From Cohnella nanjingensis (GTDB lineage Bacteria > Bacillota > Bacilli > Paenibacillales > Paenibacillaceae): a stretch of DNA of 41,318 nucleotides. Positions 24,017 through 31,996 of this stretch are shown here, in pieces; positions within the stretch are counted from its first letter, which is position 1, and each line of letters starts with the position of its first letter. The translations under genes were made by a program, and so were the position numbers. The notes under the pieces are model-generated. The model saw only the letters and a list, made by a program, of their open reading frames with translations. It had not been told where the DNA came from and searched no databases. Location of the stretch: contig NZ_JACJVP010000014.1 in assembly GCF_014212125.1 (NCBI RefSeq), positions 1 to 41,318 on the forward strand. Direction: 5' to 3'.

Positions 24017-25240
24017 ATGCGGCTTAAATGGCTTTACTCCTTACGCACGAAGTTCCTTCTGTACGGCGTGTCCAGCGCGGCCCTGACGGTCGCGCTGCTG
24101 CTGATCGGCCGTCAGCTCGCCAACTACCTCATCGGCTATCCGCCCTTCATCCCGCTCCTTCGATGGATTATTAACCATATCGGCTCCGTGCCGGCGATGA
24201 CGGTGACCGGGCTAGCCGTATTCCTGGCGCTGTTCTTCATGTTCAGCATGAGCACGATCCGCTATCTGGAAGAGATCGACGGCGCGCTCCGGGACATCGG
24301 CGAAGGGCGGCTCGACTACGAGATCGCGGTCCGCACTTCCGACGAGCTGGGCCAGATCGCGCGGAGCGTGAACCGGATGACCGGCGAGCTGACCGCCTAC
24401 CTGGCGAAGATCACGAGCGGTCTCGAGGAGATCGCCGAAGGGCGGTTCGACCGCGCCATCCCCGTCGAGTCCGGCGAGCTCGCGAAGGTCGCCGACAGCA
24501 TCAACCGGATGGCCGCGCAGCTCGACCGCTCGATTCAGGAGGAGCGCAACGCGGAGAAGTCGAAGAACGACCTGATCACCGGCGTCTCCCACGACCTGCG
24601 CACGCCGCTCACCTCCATCCTCGGCTTCCTCGAAGTGATCGAGCAGGACCGCTACCAGGACGAGGTAGAGCTGCGGCACTACGTGAATATCGCCTACGGG
24701 AAGGCCATTTCCTTGAAAAAACTGATCGAGGATCTGTTCGAATATACGCGCATCAACAACGGTCAGCCGCTGCGTCTGGCCGAGCTCGATCTCGTCGGCT
24801 TCCTCCGGCAGCTCGCGGAGGAATTCGTCCCGAGCCTGGAGCAGGCGGGGATGAGCTGCCGGGTAGCCGCGCCGGACGAACCGGTTCCGATCCTCGCGGA
24901 CGGCGACCTGCTCGTCCGCAGCTTCGAGAATCTGATCTCCAACGCGATTCAATACGGACGCGAAGGCCGGTACGTGGACGTCGCGATCGGCCGCGAGGAG
25001 GATCAGGCGGTCGTCCGCGTCATCAACTACGGCGCGCCGATCCCGCAGCGCGACCTCCCCTTCATCTTCGACCGCTTCTACCGCGTCGAGCGTTCCCGCT
25101 CCAAAGAGACCGGCGGCACCGGCCTGGGGCTTGCGATCTCCAAGAGCATCGTCGAGGTGCACGGCGGCCGGATCACGGCCCGGAGCGACCGCGAGCAGAC
25201 CGCGTTCGAGGCCCGATTCCCGCTTGCGCTGTCTTCATGA
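24017..25240 (+). CDS. VanS-like sensor histidine kinase with tandem HAMP domains
   Basis: ATG 24017 follows GGAGGG by about 8 nt and gives 407 aa. Two membrane helices (about 12-32 and 58-79) bracket a short external loop of about 25 residues, too small for a classical ligand domain. Two HAMP repeats follow: LRDIGEGRLDYEI...VNRMTGEL (about 91-126) and LEEIAEGRFDRAI...INRMAAQL (about 136-169). HisKA has His192 in VSHDLRTPLTS. HATPase has ENLISNAIQYG and GGTGLGLAIS. The short loop suggests membrane or envelope sensing. The gene ends before a strong terminator. Confidence 0.92.
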   Translation: MRLKWLYSLRTKFLLYGVSSAALTVALLLIGRQLANYLIGYPPFIPLLRWIINHIGSVPAMTVTGLAVFLALFFMFSMSTIRYLEEIDGALRDIGEGRLDYEIAVRTSDELGQIARSVNRMTGELTAYLAKITSGLEEIAEGRFDRAIPVESGELAKVADSINRMAAQLDRSIQEERNAEKSKNDLITGVSHDLRTPLTSILGFLEVIEQDRYQDEVELRHYVNIAYGKAISLKKLIEDLFEYTRINNGQPLRLAELDLVGFLRQLAEEFVPSLEQAGMSCRVAAPDEPVPILADGDLLVRSFENLISNAIQYGREGRYVDVAIGREEDQAVVRVINYGAPIPQRDLPFIFDRFYRVERSRSKETGGTGLGLAISKSIVEVHGGRITARSDREQTAFEARFPLALSS

Positions 25241-25277
25241 CCCTATACGCATCGCCAACGTCAACGCTATCGCCTAG

Positions 25278-25307
25278 CGACTCTCCGATCCGGAGGGTCG
25301 TTTTTTT
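25278..25307 (+). terminator. Intrinsic terminator after the VanRS-like genes
   Basis: CGACTCTCCG-ATC-CGGAGGGTCG forms a 10-bp stem (one G-T) followed by seven T residues (25301-25307). It separates the two-component operon from the glycosyltransferase cassette. Confidence 0.93.
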
Positions 25308-25396
25308 GTCGAAGCGGCAGCGATTGTTGCCCGGGAACCGGGACCGGGTCTGCAAGGATTTGCAGCGCTCTCTTCCTTCCCGCACTCCCTCTCGGA

Positions 25397-25465
25397 TTGA
25401 TAAGCAATTGATAAGCTTTTGTTAAGAACTGCCCAACGCGGTTGTTAAGTTTTGCCCTCTATAAT
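25397..25465 (+). promoter_or_regulatory. Phased direct repeats and -10 of the glycosyltransferase cassette
   Basis: TTGATAAGC at 25397 and 25408 and TTGTTAAGA at 25419 are exactly 11 bp apart. TTGTTAAGT at 25442 falls one base off the same phase after a degenerate slot. It ends 9 nt before a perfect TATAAT (25460-25465). No -35 hexamer is present at the right distance, so the promoter probably needs an activator. The neighbouring VanR-like regulator is the simplest candidate. Confidence 0.6.
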
Positions 25466-25561
25466 GCTATCCAATGGGAATCGCGCCCCGGCGCGCGCTC
25501 GAACCGCGAAGCGGCCGAGCGGCGCGAAACGCGGACAGCAGGAGAGGAGTTCGACATTGCC

Positions 25562-26818
25562 ATGTTCATCGCTACGTTCAAAGCCGGCGCCGGACGCAGA
25601 AGCCGCTGGCACCTGGCGGTTCTGGCCGCCATCATCGTCCTGGCCGCCTATCTGAGATTCGACTTCGTCGCGTCCGTCGCGCACAAAGTGTCGCACGACA
25701 CGATCAACTACGACATTATGGTTCGCCAGTTGCTCGAGAAAGGCATCTACGCCTACAAAGATACGGAGCCGAACGCCCAGGTCACCCCCGGCTATCCGCT
25801 CCTCATGGCCGCGGTCTACGAGGCCGTCGATTACAAGCACCACGATCCCTATCCGGCAATCCGATATCTGCAAGTGCTCATGAGCGTCGCGACGGTCTAT
25901 CTGATCTATCTGCTCGCCCGCAAGCTCGGCGGACAGGCCGTCGGATGGATCGCCGCCCTCGCGGCCGCCATCTATCCGCCCTTCGTCTGGACGACCGGCG
26001 CGATCCTGACGGAGACGATGGCCGCGCTGTTCTTCACCCTCTACGTGTATCTCCAGCTGCTCGTCTTCGAGCGGCGCACCTGGCTGTCCGCGCTGCTCGC
26101 CGGGCTCGCGATGGGGGTGACCGTCCTGACGCGCTCCGAGTTCCTCATCCTGATCGGCGCCAGCTACGTCTTCCTGTGGCTGTGGAAACGCGACTTCGTC
26201 GGCACGCTGAAACTGCTCGCCTGCACGGTCCTGGGAGCCGCCGTCGTGCTCTCCCCCTGGGTGATCCGCAACGCGGTCACGCTGCACGAGCTGGTCGTCG
26301 CCTCCACGCAGGTCAATCCGTTCGCCGCGGGCACCTATCCGAACAAGAACTACGAGGACGGCCTCGTCGACCGGCACGGCAAGACGCAGATGGAAGTCGC
26401 GAAGGAGCGGCTGCGCGTGGGCTTCTCGGAGCACACCTGGACGTTCGTCAAATGGTATACGGTCGGCAAGCTCAAATATATCTACGGCGGCATGTTCTTC
26501 GGCAGCGGACACAGTCCGATCTATCCGGTCATTCCGATGCGGGGCGCCTACCATCTCGGCATCGTCGGGATGGGCGTCGTGTCGATCCTGGCGCTGGCGC
26601 GCAGATGGAGACAGCCGGCCGCGCTGCTGGCGGTCCTGCTCGTCGTCATCTCGGCGACGCGGCTCGCGTTCGTGCCGGAATACCGCTACAACTTCACGGC
26701 GATGCCGCTGTTCATCGTGATCGACGTCCTCGTCGGGGCGGCGATCGTGAAGGCGCTGGTTAGCTTGAGGCGGCCGAAGCCGGCCGCCGCATCCGAGACA
26801 AGGGGGAATGCGGGATGA
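25562..26818 (+). CDS. GT-C fold glycosyltransferase (PMT/ArnT-like, polyprenyl-phosphate sugar donor)
   Basis: ATG 25562 is used, with GGAGAGGAG about 12 nt upstream. The product is about 418 aa with nine to eleven membrane helices. After the first helix the external loop carries HDTINYDIMVRQLLEKG and then VTPGYPLLMAAVYE. This is the pattern of the dolichyl-phosphate-mannose-protein mannosyltransferase/ArnT superfamily, where an Asp in this loop is catalytic. ILTETMAALFFTLY is another shared helix. Such enzymes move a sugar from a lipid-linked donor to protein, lipid or polymer outside the membrane. The gene is first in a cassette whose stop overlaps the GT2 start by 4 nt. The acceptor is unknown. 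The Ser/Pro-rich secreted product of the same operon is a candidate. Confidence 0.85.
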   Translation: MFIATFKAGAGRRSRWHLAVLAAIIVLAAYLRFDFVASVAHKVSHDTINYDIMVRQLLEKGIYAYKDTEPNAQVTPGYPLLMAAVYEAVDYKHHDPYPAIRYLQVLMSVATVYLIYLLARKLGGQAVGWIAALAAAIYPPFVWTTGAILTETMAALFFTLYVYLQLLVFERRTWLSALLAGLAMGVTVLTRSEFLILIGASYVFLWLWKRDFVGTLKLLACTVLGAAVVLSPWVIRNAVTLHELVVASTQVNPFAAGTYPNKNYEDGLVDRHGKTQMEVAKERLRVGFSEHTWTFVKWYTVGKLKYIYGGMFFGSGHSPIYPVIPMRGAYHLGIVGMGVVSILALARRWRQPAALLAVLLVVISATRLAFVPEYRYNFTAMPLFIVIDVLVGAAIVKALVSLRRPKPAAASETRGNAG

Positions 26819-27537
26819 GTCGAGAGGTTCTGATCATCGTACCTGCCTACAACGAAGCCGAAGGCATCCGGCGCGTCGTCGCCTGGATCCGGGACGCCGT
26901 CCCGTACGCCGACATCCTGGTCGTGAACGACGGCTCCACCGACGAGACGGGCGCCTTGGCGGCGCAAGAAGGCGCGCTGGTGGCGAATTTGAGCAACAAC
27001 CTGGGTATCGGAGGCGCCGTTCAGACGGGTTACCGGTACGCGGCCGCCAACGGATACAAGTATGCCGCGCAGATGGACGGCGACGGCCAGCACAATCCGG
27101 CGGACTTCGCCGCGATGCTGCTCGCCCTGCGGGAGAGCGGGGCCGACATGGTCGTCGGCTCGCGCTTCGTGACGAAGATGGGCTTCCAATCGACGCTCGC
27201 GCGGCGTATCGGCATCGAGGTGCTCTCCCGCCTGCTCACCGGACTGCTCCGCCGCAAGGTCACCGACCCGACATCGGGCTACCGGCTCTGCAACGCGCGG
27301 GCGATCTCGCTGTTCGCGTGGGATTACCCGACCGACTACCCGGAGGTCGAAGCGCTCGTCCTGCTCGACAACCACGGATTAACGTTCCGGGAAATCCCGG
27401 TCGTCATGAACGAACGGCTCGCGGGCACTTCCAGCATCTCCGCGTTCAAGTCCGTTTACTACATGATCAAAGTCATCTTGGCCGTCCTCATCACCAAGAC
27501 CAAGAAGCGGAAATGGAGAATGGGCTATGAAGCTTGA
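26815..27537 (+). CDS. GT2 glycosyltransferase (polyprenyl-phosphate sugar synthase-like)
   Basis: The 240-aa protein has the GT-A fold of family 2: IIVPAYNEAEGI at the start, DILVVNDGSTDETG (about 34-47), the metal-binding QMDGDGQHNP (about 88-97) and VVGSRF. These match dolichol-phosphate mannose synthase and related enzymes that charge a lipid phosphate with a sugar from a nucleotide donor. No C-terminal membrane helices are present. Membrane partners are the overlapping downstream genes. Start ATGA overlap with the GT-C gene, and an 11-nt overlap with the DUF2304 gene, indicate tight coupling. The sugar cannot be read from the sequence. Confidence 0.9.
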   Translation: MSREVLIIVPAYNEAEGIRRVVAWIRDAVPYADILVVNDGSTDETGALAAQEGALVANLSNNLGIGGAVQTGYRYAAANGYKYAAQMDGDGQHNPADFAAMLLALRESGADMVVGSRFVTKMGFQSTLARRIGIEVLSRLLTGLLRRKVTDPTSGYRLCNARAISLFAWDYPTDYPEVEALVLLDNHGLTFREIPVVMNERLAGTSSISAFKSVYYMIKVILAVLITKTKKRKWRMGYEA

Positions 27538-27928
27538 TATCTTCACGATCAGCTTTGTCATCAGCATCGGCTTCACCGCCTCGATCCTGTACCTGATCCG
27601 GGCGCGGAAGCTCAAGGAGCAGTACGCCATGCTCTGGCTGCTGTTGGGCCTCGTCATGACGGTGCTCTCGCTCTTCCCTTCCTTGCTGGACAAGGTCGCG
27701 TCGGGCATCGGCGTCTCGTATGCGCCTTCGCTGCTCTATCTGTTCGGCCTCGCCGGCGTGCTGTTCATCCTGCTCCATCTGACGATGGCCGTCTCCTCGC
27801 TCGCCCAGCGCGTCATCGTCTTGACGCAGACCGTGGCGCTGCAGGAGCAGCGGCTGGCACAGGGCTTCCCCGAAGCGGCTGCCGGTCTAGATCCTGCGGC
27901 GGACGCGGCGGAAGGCGGGGATCGCTGA
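27527..27928 (+). CDS. DUF2304 membrane protein
   Basis: This is a 133-aa protein with three membrane helices (about 6-22, 33-52, 62-88), a conserved positively charged IRARKLKEQYAMLWLLLG segment between the first two, and a helical Gln/Glu/Ala-rich cytoplasmic tail. This is the DUF2304 pattern, a family commonly found beside GT2 genes of surface-glycan clusters, perhaps holding the soluble GT2 at the membrane. It overlaps GT2 by 11 nt, and its TGA shares a base with the next gene's ATG. The role is an inference from context. Confidence 0.82.
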   Translation: MKLDIFTISFVISIGFTASILYLIRARKLKEQYAMLWLLLGLVMTVLSLFPSLLDKVASGIGVSYAPSLLYLFGLAGVLFILLHLTMAVSSLAQRVIVLTQTVALQEQRLAQGFPEAAAGLDPAADAAEGGDR

Positions 27929-28278
27929 TGGTCGTCTCCTACGCGCTGCTGCTGCTCAATATCGGGCTGCTCGTCCTGGGCCAGATCGTCTGGAAGACGG
28001 GTCTGGACCGTGCGGGCGGCCTTACGCTTCACAATCTGCTGCCCACGCTGACTTCCCCGCTCATCCTGCTGGGCGTGGCGCTGTACGGCGTCGCGACGGT
28101 CGTCTGGCTCGCCGTGCTCTCGCGCTTGCCGCTCAGCACCGCGTACCCGCTGCAGAGTCTCGCTTACGTGCTCGGCATCCTGATCGCCTGGGGCGTATTC
28201 CAAGAGACCGTCCCGCTCACGCGCTGGATCGGAGCGGGCATCATCGTCATCGGCGTCGTCGTCGTCGCCTACAAATAA
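27928..28278 (+). CDS. Small EamA/SMR-like membrane protein (ArnE/ArnF-like flippase candidate)
   Basis: The 116-aa protein consists of four membrane helices. VLGQIVWKTGLDRAGG follows the first, and LSTAYPLQSLAYVLG lies in the third. This pattern is shared by small multidrug resistance proteins and the ArnE/ArnF pair that flips undecaprenyl-phosphate-aminoarabinose. No strong drug-transporter hallmark is decisive. Position in the operon between the lipid-charging GT2/DUF2304 pair and the outer-face GT-C enzyme makes a flippase for the lipid-linked sugar the most economical reading. Its ATG overlaps the previous stop by one base. Confidence 0.82.
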   Translation: MVVSYALLLLNIGLLVLGQIVWKTGLDRAGGLTLHNLLPTLTSPLILLGVALYGVATVVWLAVLSRLPLSTAYPLQSLAYVLGILIAWGVFQETVPLTRWIGAGIIVIGVVVVAYK

Positions 28279-28300
28279 CACGGTTCCCTTAGGAGGAAGC

Positions 28301-30529
28301 ATGACCATCCATTGGAAAAAACCGGCGCTTGCCGCCGCGATCGCACTCGCCGCCACCACTTCGACGCTCCCCGCATACGCTGCGCCCGGAGATCCCGCCC
28401 TCCCTGTCGTTTCCGCCTCAACCGAAGCACCTCCGGCGTCCGCCCTGCTCGCCGCTTCTTCTGCTGCGCCTACGCCCGCCGATGCCAAGACGCCGGCCGA
28501 GCCGGCCGCATCTTCGGATTCCGCCAATTCTCCGGCGTCTAACGATTCGACTCCGTCTGCCGATCCTGCTTCGTCTGCCGGTCCGCCCGCATCGGCGGAC
28601 CCCGCAGCCGCGGATCCGACAACGCCGGCCGCCCGGCTCCTCCCGCCTGCCCCCGTCGGCGAACTCATCCTTCATCTGAACAGCGCCGCGATGGAGCAAG
28701 GCGGCAAATCCTACAAAGCCGCGCGCCCGCTCGTCGTCAAGAAAGGGGTCACCTACGCCGCCCTCCGCGCCCTGAGCGACCGGATCGGCGCTTCGATCCA
28801 GAACGACGCCAAGGCGAAGGAGACGATCGTCCGCTTCGGAGCCGCCGAGCTGCGGCTCAAGGCGGGCAGCGCAGTCTATCGCCTGAACGGCGTGCAGGGC
28901 AAGCTGGCTGGCGCCGCGTACGACGATCGCGGCGCGCTGATGGTCCCCTTGGTCTCCTTTGCGCAAGCCCTGAAGATTCCGTACACGGTCCTGTCGAAGG
29001 AAAAGCAGATCGTGCTGAAGCCCCAACTTAAGCCGACGGCTTCCTTTACGATTCAGAAAGGCGAGATCGTCGCCGGCGAGACGCAGATCGTCTACGAGAC
29101 GCAGGCGAAATCCCCGAACGGGCTCGCCATCGCGGACGAGCGCTGGGAGGGCCGCCAGGACGTCTTCGCCGAGCCGGGCAGCTACAAGGTCAGCTACAGC
29201 GTCCAGGACGCCGCGGGCGTATGGAGCGATCCCTACGCGCTCACGATCCGCGTCGTCGCGCCGAACATCCCGCCCGTGGCCCAGTTCGCGACGGACAAAG
29301 ATACATACCGCATGGGGGAGCCGATCGCGTTCACGGATACGAGCTCCGATGCGGACGGGCAGATCGTGAGCCGGCAGTGGACAAACAACAGGATGGCTTT
29401 CTTCGAACCGGGGGACGTCACGGTGCAGCTCACCGTGACGGACGATCGGGGAGGGGTATCGGAATACTCGAAGACGCTGACGATCACGAACGAGACGCTG
29501 TACGCGCGGGACGAGTTCAACAAGCTGTTCACCCCGACCGGCGCGAACTACGCGATCGACGGGTCGGCGGTCCGGAATCTCGAAGCGCTGCCTTATACGT
29601 ATACCACCGAGCCGACGACGCTCTTCCGCAGCAGCGGACCCGAGTCGGTGACGACGGACGGCATCCTCTATCAGGACACGATCGCGGGCAACACCCGGTT
29701 CATGCTCCACCACAAGAACAAGACCGGCCGGGATGCCAAGCTCTACCTGATCGCCAAAAATCCGGGGAGCGCGGAAGCGCATCTGCAGGCGACCGCCGAC
29801 GGCATGGCGGGCCCGTCTCCGTTCCCCGAAGTGGCGGGCCGGATGTCCGTCGCGCGTTTCTTCGATTCCAAAGCAGCCGGCGGCATGCCGAAGACGCTTG
29901 CGCTCGCGCCCGGCGAGAGCAAGCTGATCTATGCCGATCTGAGCGCGAAGCCGATGAAGCAGGACGATATCATCACGTTCCACGGCGAGGTCGAGAGCGA
30001 TTCGGCGATCCAGTATTCGGCGGTGCTGGTCGAAGCGAGCCGCGATCCGATCGCGGCGCTCGCAAGCTTGCCTCCGCTGGACCCGAACCAGTCGATCGTG
30101 CGGGGAACGTTCGCGGACGCGACGCGCGTATTCGATTACGCGGAGGTCGTCGGCGCCCGGCCGGCGAAGCTCTCGCTCACGGACAACGCGGCGGATCCGT
30201 TCCAGCAAGGGACGGACGGCATGAAGGGGACGCCGGCCCTGAACTCCGGCAACTATGGGGTGCTGTACAAGGTCGTCCTCCGGCACGTGGCGCCCCGGAC
30301 GCTCATCTCGTTCAATCCGCGCGGCGGCTTGTTCGCCGGGGCGGCGCTCGTGAACGGCAAGACCGTCAGCTTCGCCCATCTCGGCATGTCCGAAGCGACG
30401 AATCAGGCCAGCGTGCTGTACCGCACCGGCGACGCCGAGGAGACCGTCGAGATTCAGATCACGCCGGCCGCGGGCAGCAATCTGCCCTTCTGTCTCTTGT
30501 TCACGCCGCTGCCGGCGCTGCGGACTTAA
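28301..30529 (+). CDS. Secreted protein: Ala/Ser/Pro-rich linker, copper amine oxidase N-like and PKD domains
   Basis: AGGAGG lies 4 nt before the ATG. The 742-aa product has a signal peptide (about 1-28, cut after AYAA). Residues about 28-120 are an Ala/Ser/Pro/Thr-rich, probably disordered and exposed linker. A copper amine oxidase N-like stalk domain spans about 125-250 (ARPLVVKKGVTYAALRALSDRIG), and a PKD-like domain about 318-398 (IPPVAQFATDKDTYRMGEPI, then DDRGGVSEYSKTLTI). The last 340 residues form an unrecognised, probably beta-rich region. No SLH, LPXTG or membrane anchor is present, so it is released or held noncovalently. It closes the glycosyltransferase cassette (22 nt after the flippase gene). 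The Ser/Thr-rich linker would suit O-glycosylation by the upstream GT-C enzyme. That is an inference. Confidence 0.88.
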   Translation: MTIHWKKPALAAAIALAATTSTLPAYAAPGDPALPVVSASTEAPPASALLAASSAAPTPADAKTPAEPAASSDSANSPASNDSTPSADPASSAGPPASADPAAADPTTPAARLLPPAPVGELILHLNSAAMEQGGKSYKAARPLVVKKGVTYAALRALSDRIGASIQNDAKAKETIVRFGAAELRLKAGSAVYRLNGVQGKLAGAAYDDRGALMVPLVSFAQALKIPYTVLSKEKQIVLKPQLKPTASFTIQKGEIVAGETQIVYETQAKSPNGLAIADERWEGRQDVFAEPGSYKVSYSVQDAAGVWSDPYALTIRVVAPNIPPVAQFATDKDTYRMGEPIAFTDTSSDADGQIVSRQWTNNRMAFFEPGDVTVQLTVTDDRGGVSEYSKTLTITNETLYARDEFNKLFTPTGANYAIDGSAVRNLEALPYTYTTEPTTLFRSSGPESVTTDGILYQDTIAGNTRFMLHHKNKTGRDAKLYLIAKNPGSAEAHLQATADGMAGPSPFPEVAGRMSVARFFDSKAAGGMPKTLALAPGESKLIYADLSAKPMKQDDIITFHGEVESDSAIQYSAVLVEASRDPIAALASLPPLDPNQSIVRGTFADATRVFDYAEVVGARPAKLSLTDNAADPFQQGTDGMKGTPALNSGNYGVLYKVVLRHVAPRTLISFNPRGGLFAGAALVNGKTVSFAHLGMSEATNQASVLYRTGDAEETVEIQITPAAGSNLPFCLLFTPLPALRT

Positions 30530-30592
30530 CCGCCTGCGCTCGTCCAGCACGCGCATCGCTCGGCAATGGGCCATCCCGCAGGCTTACGCCTC

Positions 30593-30677
30593 TGCCGCGC
30601 TTCGCTCACCCGCTGGCCATGCCGTGCTCCTGCTGCCTGCCGCGCTTCGCTCACCCGCTGGCCATGCCGTGCTCCTG
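30593..30677. repeat. 45-bp tandem duplication at the end of the EAL gene
   Basis: A 40-bp identical segment starting TGCCGCGCTTCGCTCACCCG occurs at 30593 and 30638. The second copy contains the stop and last codons of the minus-strand EAL gene. The first lies just beyond its stop, in the gap between two convergent genes. The gap 30530-30650 shows no clear terminator. Confidence 0.85.
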
Positions 30678-31892
30678 AGGCTTGCCCAGCAGGTAGCCTT
30701 GGCCGAAGTCCGTGCCCAGCGACCGGACGAGGCGCAGCTCTTCCGGCCGCTCGATGCCTTCGGCTACCGTCTTGATGTTCATCCGCTTCGCGAAGCGGAC
30801 GAACGTCCGCAGCATCTGCTTTTTCATCTCGTCCCGGTCGGCATGCTGCACCAGCGACTTGTCGATCTTGATATAATCGGGGCGAAGCTCGACGATCGAC
30901 TGCAGGGACGAGTATCCCGCTCCCGCGTCGTCGATCGCGATCTCGTATCCTTGGCTGCGATAGTGGCCAAGGATTTTTTTGGCGGCGTCGAAGTCGTCGA
31001 TGGAACTGCGCTCGGTCAGCTCGAACACGACTTGGCTCGGATGAAGCCCCCGCTGCCGTAGCCACTGCACCGTCTGGCCGGAGACGAACCGCGAGTCGTT
31101 CATGATGCCCATCGTCACGTTGATGAAGATCTTCTGCAGCGGATTCAGCTTCGGGCTGCTCCGGATCGCCGTCTCCCGCGCCAGCCGGTCCAGCGCGAAG
31201 GCGTACCCCTCGCGCTCCGCGTAGCTGAACAGAGCCAGCGGGCCTTCGAAGCGGCTGCCGGGCGGACAGCGGGTGAGCGCCTCGTAGCCGAATACGCGGC
31301 CGTCCCCGAGCCAGGTGATCGGCTGATAGACGCTGTAGATGCGGCCGCCCTGCAGCAGCTCCTCCATCTCCTGCCGCAGCTCGGTCCGCGGCTGCTCCAG
31401 CAGCGACTGCCGCAGATGGCCGGCCGCCTGGAACAGCGCCCCGTAGACGACGTCGCGCAGCGGCTGCTCTCCGCCGCCGGACAGCACCGCCACGCCGAAC
31501 CCCAGGTCGTGCCGCCAGGAGCCTCCCCCGCGCTCAGGATGGACGCCCGGAGCGCCGCGGCGCTCCGTCAGCAGGCTGCGGATGCTGCGGGCAAGCCCTC
31601 TCAGATGGTCCTCCGCCGAGACCGCTCCTTCGGCCGGGGTCTCCGCGTAGAGCCAGAGGTGCGGTCCCAGACGGTCCGCGTATTCGATCCGTTCCCCCGG
31701 ACACGTCCAAGCCAGCCAATCATTCCAATCGGACGACGCGTCGCCCGCGGGACCCGCGGACGCTTCGCGGTCCGTCAAGTCGATGCCGATGAAGCCGGCT
31801 CCGTCCTTGCGCGGCGAAGGCCCTCCCGGCGCATCCGCCATCCTCGCGCCGATGCGCGCGATTCCGTCCATGCCATGCCACGCTGCGGTCAT
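30651..31892 (-). CDS. Cyclic-di-GMP phosphodiesterase (EAL domain) with degenerate GGDEF-like N-terminus
   Basis: ATG 31892 has GGGGAG 8 nt upstream and gives 413 aa. An open frame continues far upstream but overlaps the GGDEF gene and lacks a ribosome site. The EAL domain (about 180-405) keeps the residues needed for catalysis: EALTR (Glu204), Asn258 in FINVTM, ELTE (Glu291), DDAGAGYSSL (Asp321-Asp322), IKID (Lys342), AEGIE (Glu378) and GQGYLLG (Gln398). It should hydrolyse cyclic-di-GMP to pGpG. The first 165 residues resemble a worn GGDEF fold (GFGVAVLSGG, then VVYGALFQAAGHLRQ) without the active-site motif. It lies 104 nt downstream of the GGDEF gene on the same strand. No membrane segment. 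Confidence 0.9.
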   Translation of the reverse strand: MTAAWHGMDGIARIGARMADAPGGPSPRKDGAGFIGIDLTDREASAGPAGDASSDWNDWLAWTCPGERIEYADRLGPHLWLYAETPAEGAVSAEDHLRGLARSIRSLLTERRGAPGVHPERGGGSWRHDLGFGVAVLSGGGEQPLRDVVYGALFQAAGHLRQSLLEQPRTELRQEMEELLQGGRIYSVYQPITWLGDGRVFGYEALTRCPPGSRFEGPLALFSYAEREGYAFALDRLARETAIRSSPKLNPLQKIFINVTMGIMNDSRFVSGQTVQWLRQRGLHPSQVVFELTERSSIDDFDAAKKILGHYRSQGYEIAIDDAGAGYSSLQSIVELRPDYIKIDKSLVQHADRDEMKKQMLRTFVRFAKRMNIKTVAEGIERPEELRLVRSLGTDFGQGYLLGKPQEHGMASG

Positions 31893-31996
31893 CGGGCTCA
31901 CTCCCCATCTGTCGTTCATCATATTGTCCGCCACCGTTCCGCATCCGTTTTGATGCCCTATGTCTCGATGTATGTACAAGCAGGCTTGCGCATCCG

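Noticed and set aside
25397..25450. Reading the cassette repeats as a PHO box
   Set aside because: TTAACA-like hexamers appear only on the non-coding strand, opposite to the pstS array, and two of the four units read TTATCA. A VanR-type site fits better, though PhoP binding cannot be excluded.
28418..30574. 718-codon open frame antisense to the secreted PKD protein gene
   Set aside because: GC-rich shadow composition (Arg/Asp/His rich) with no domain. The plus-strand gene has a signal peptide, domains and a strong ribosome site.
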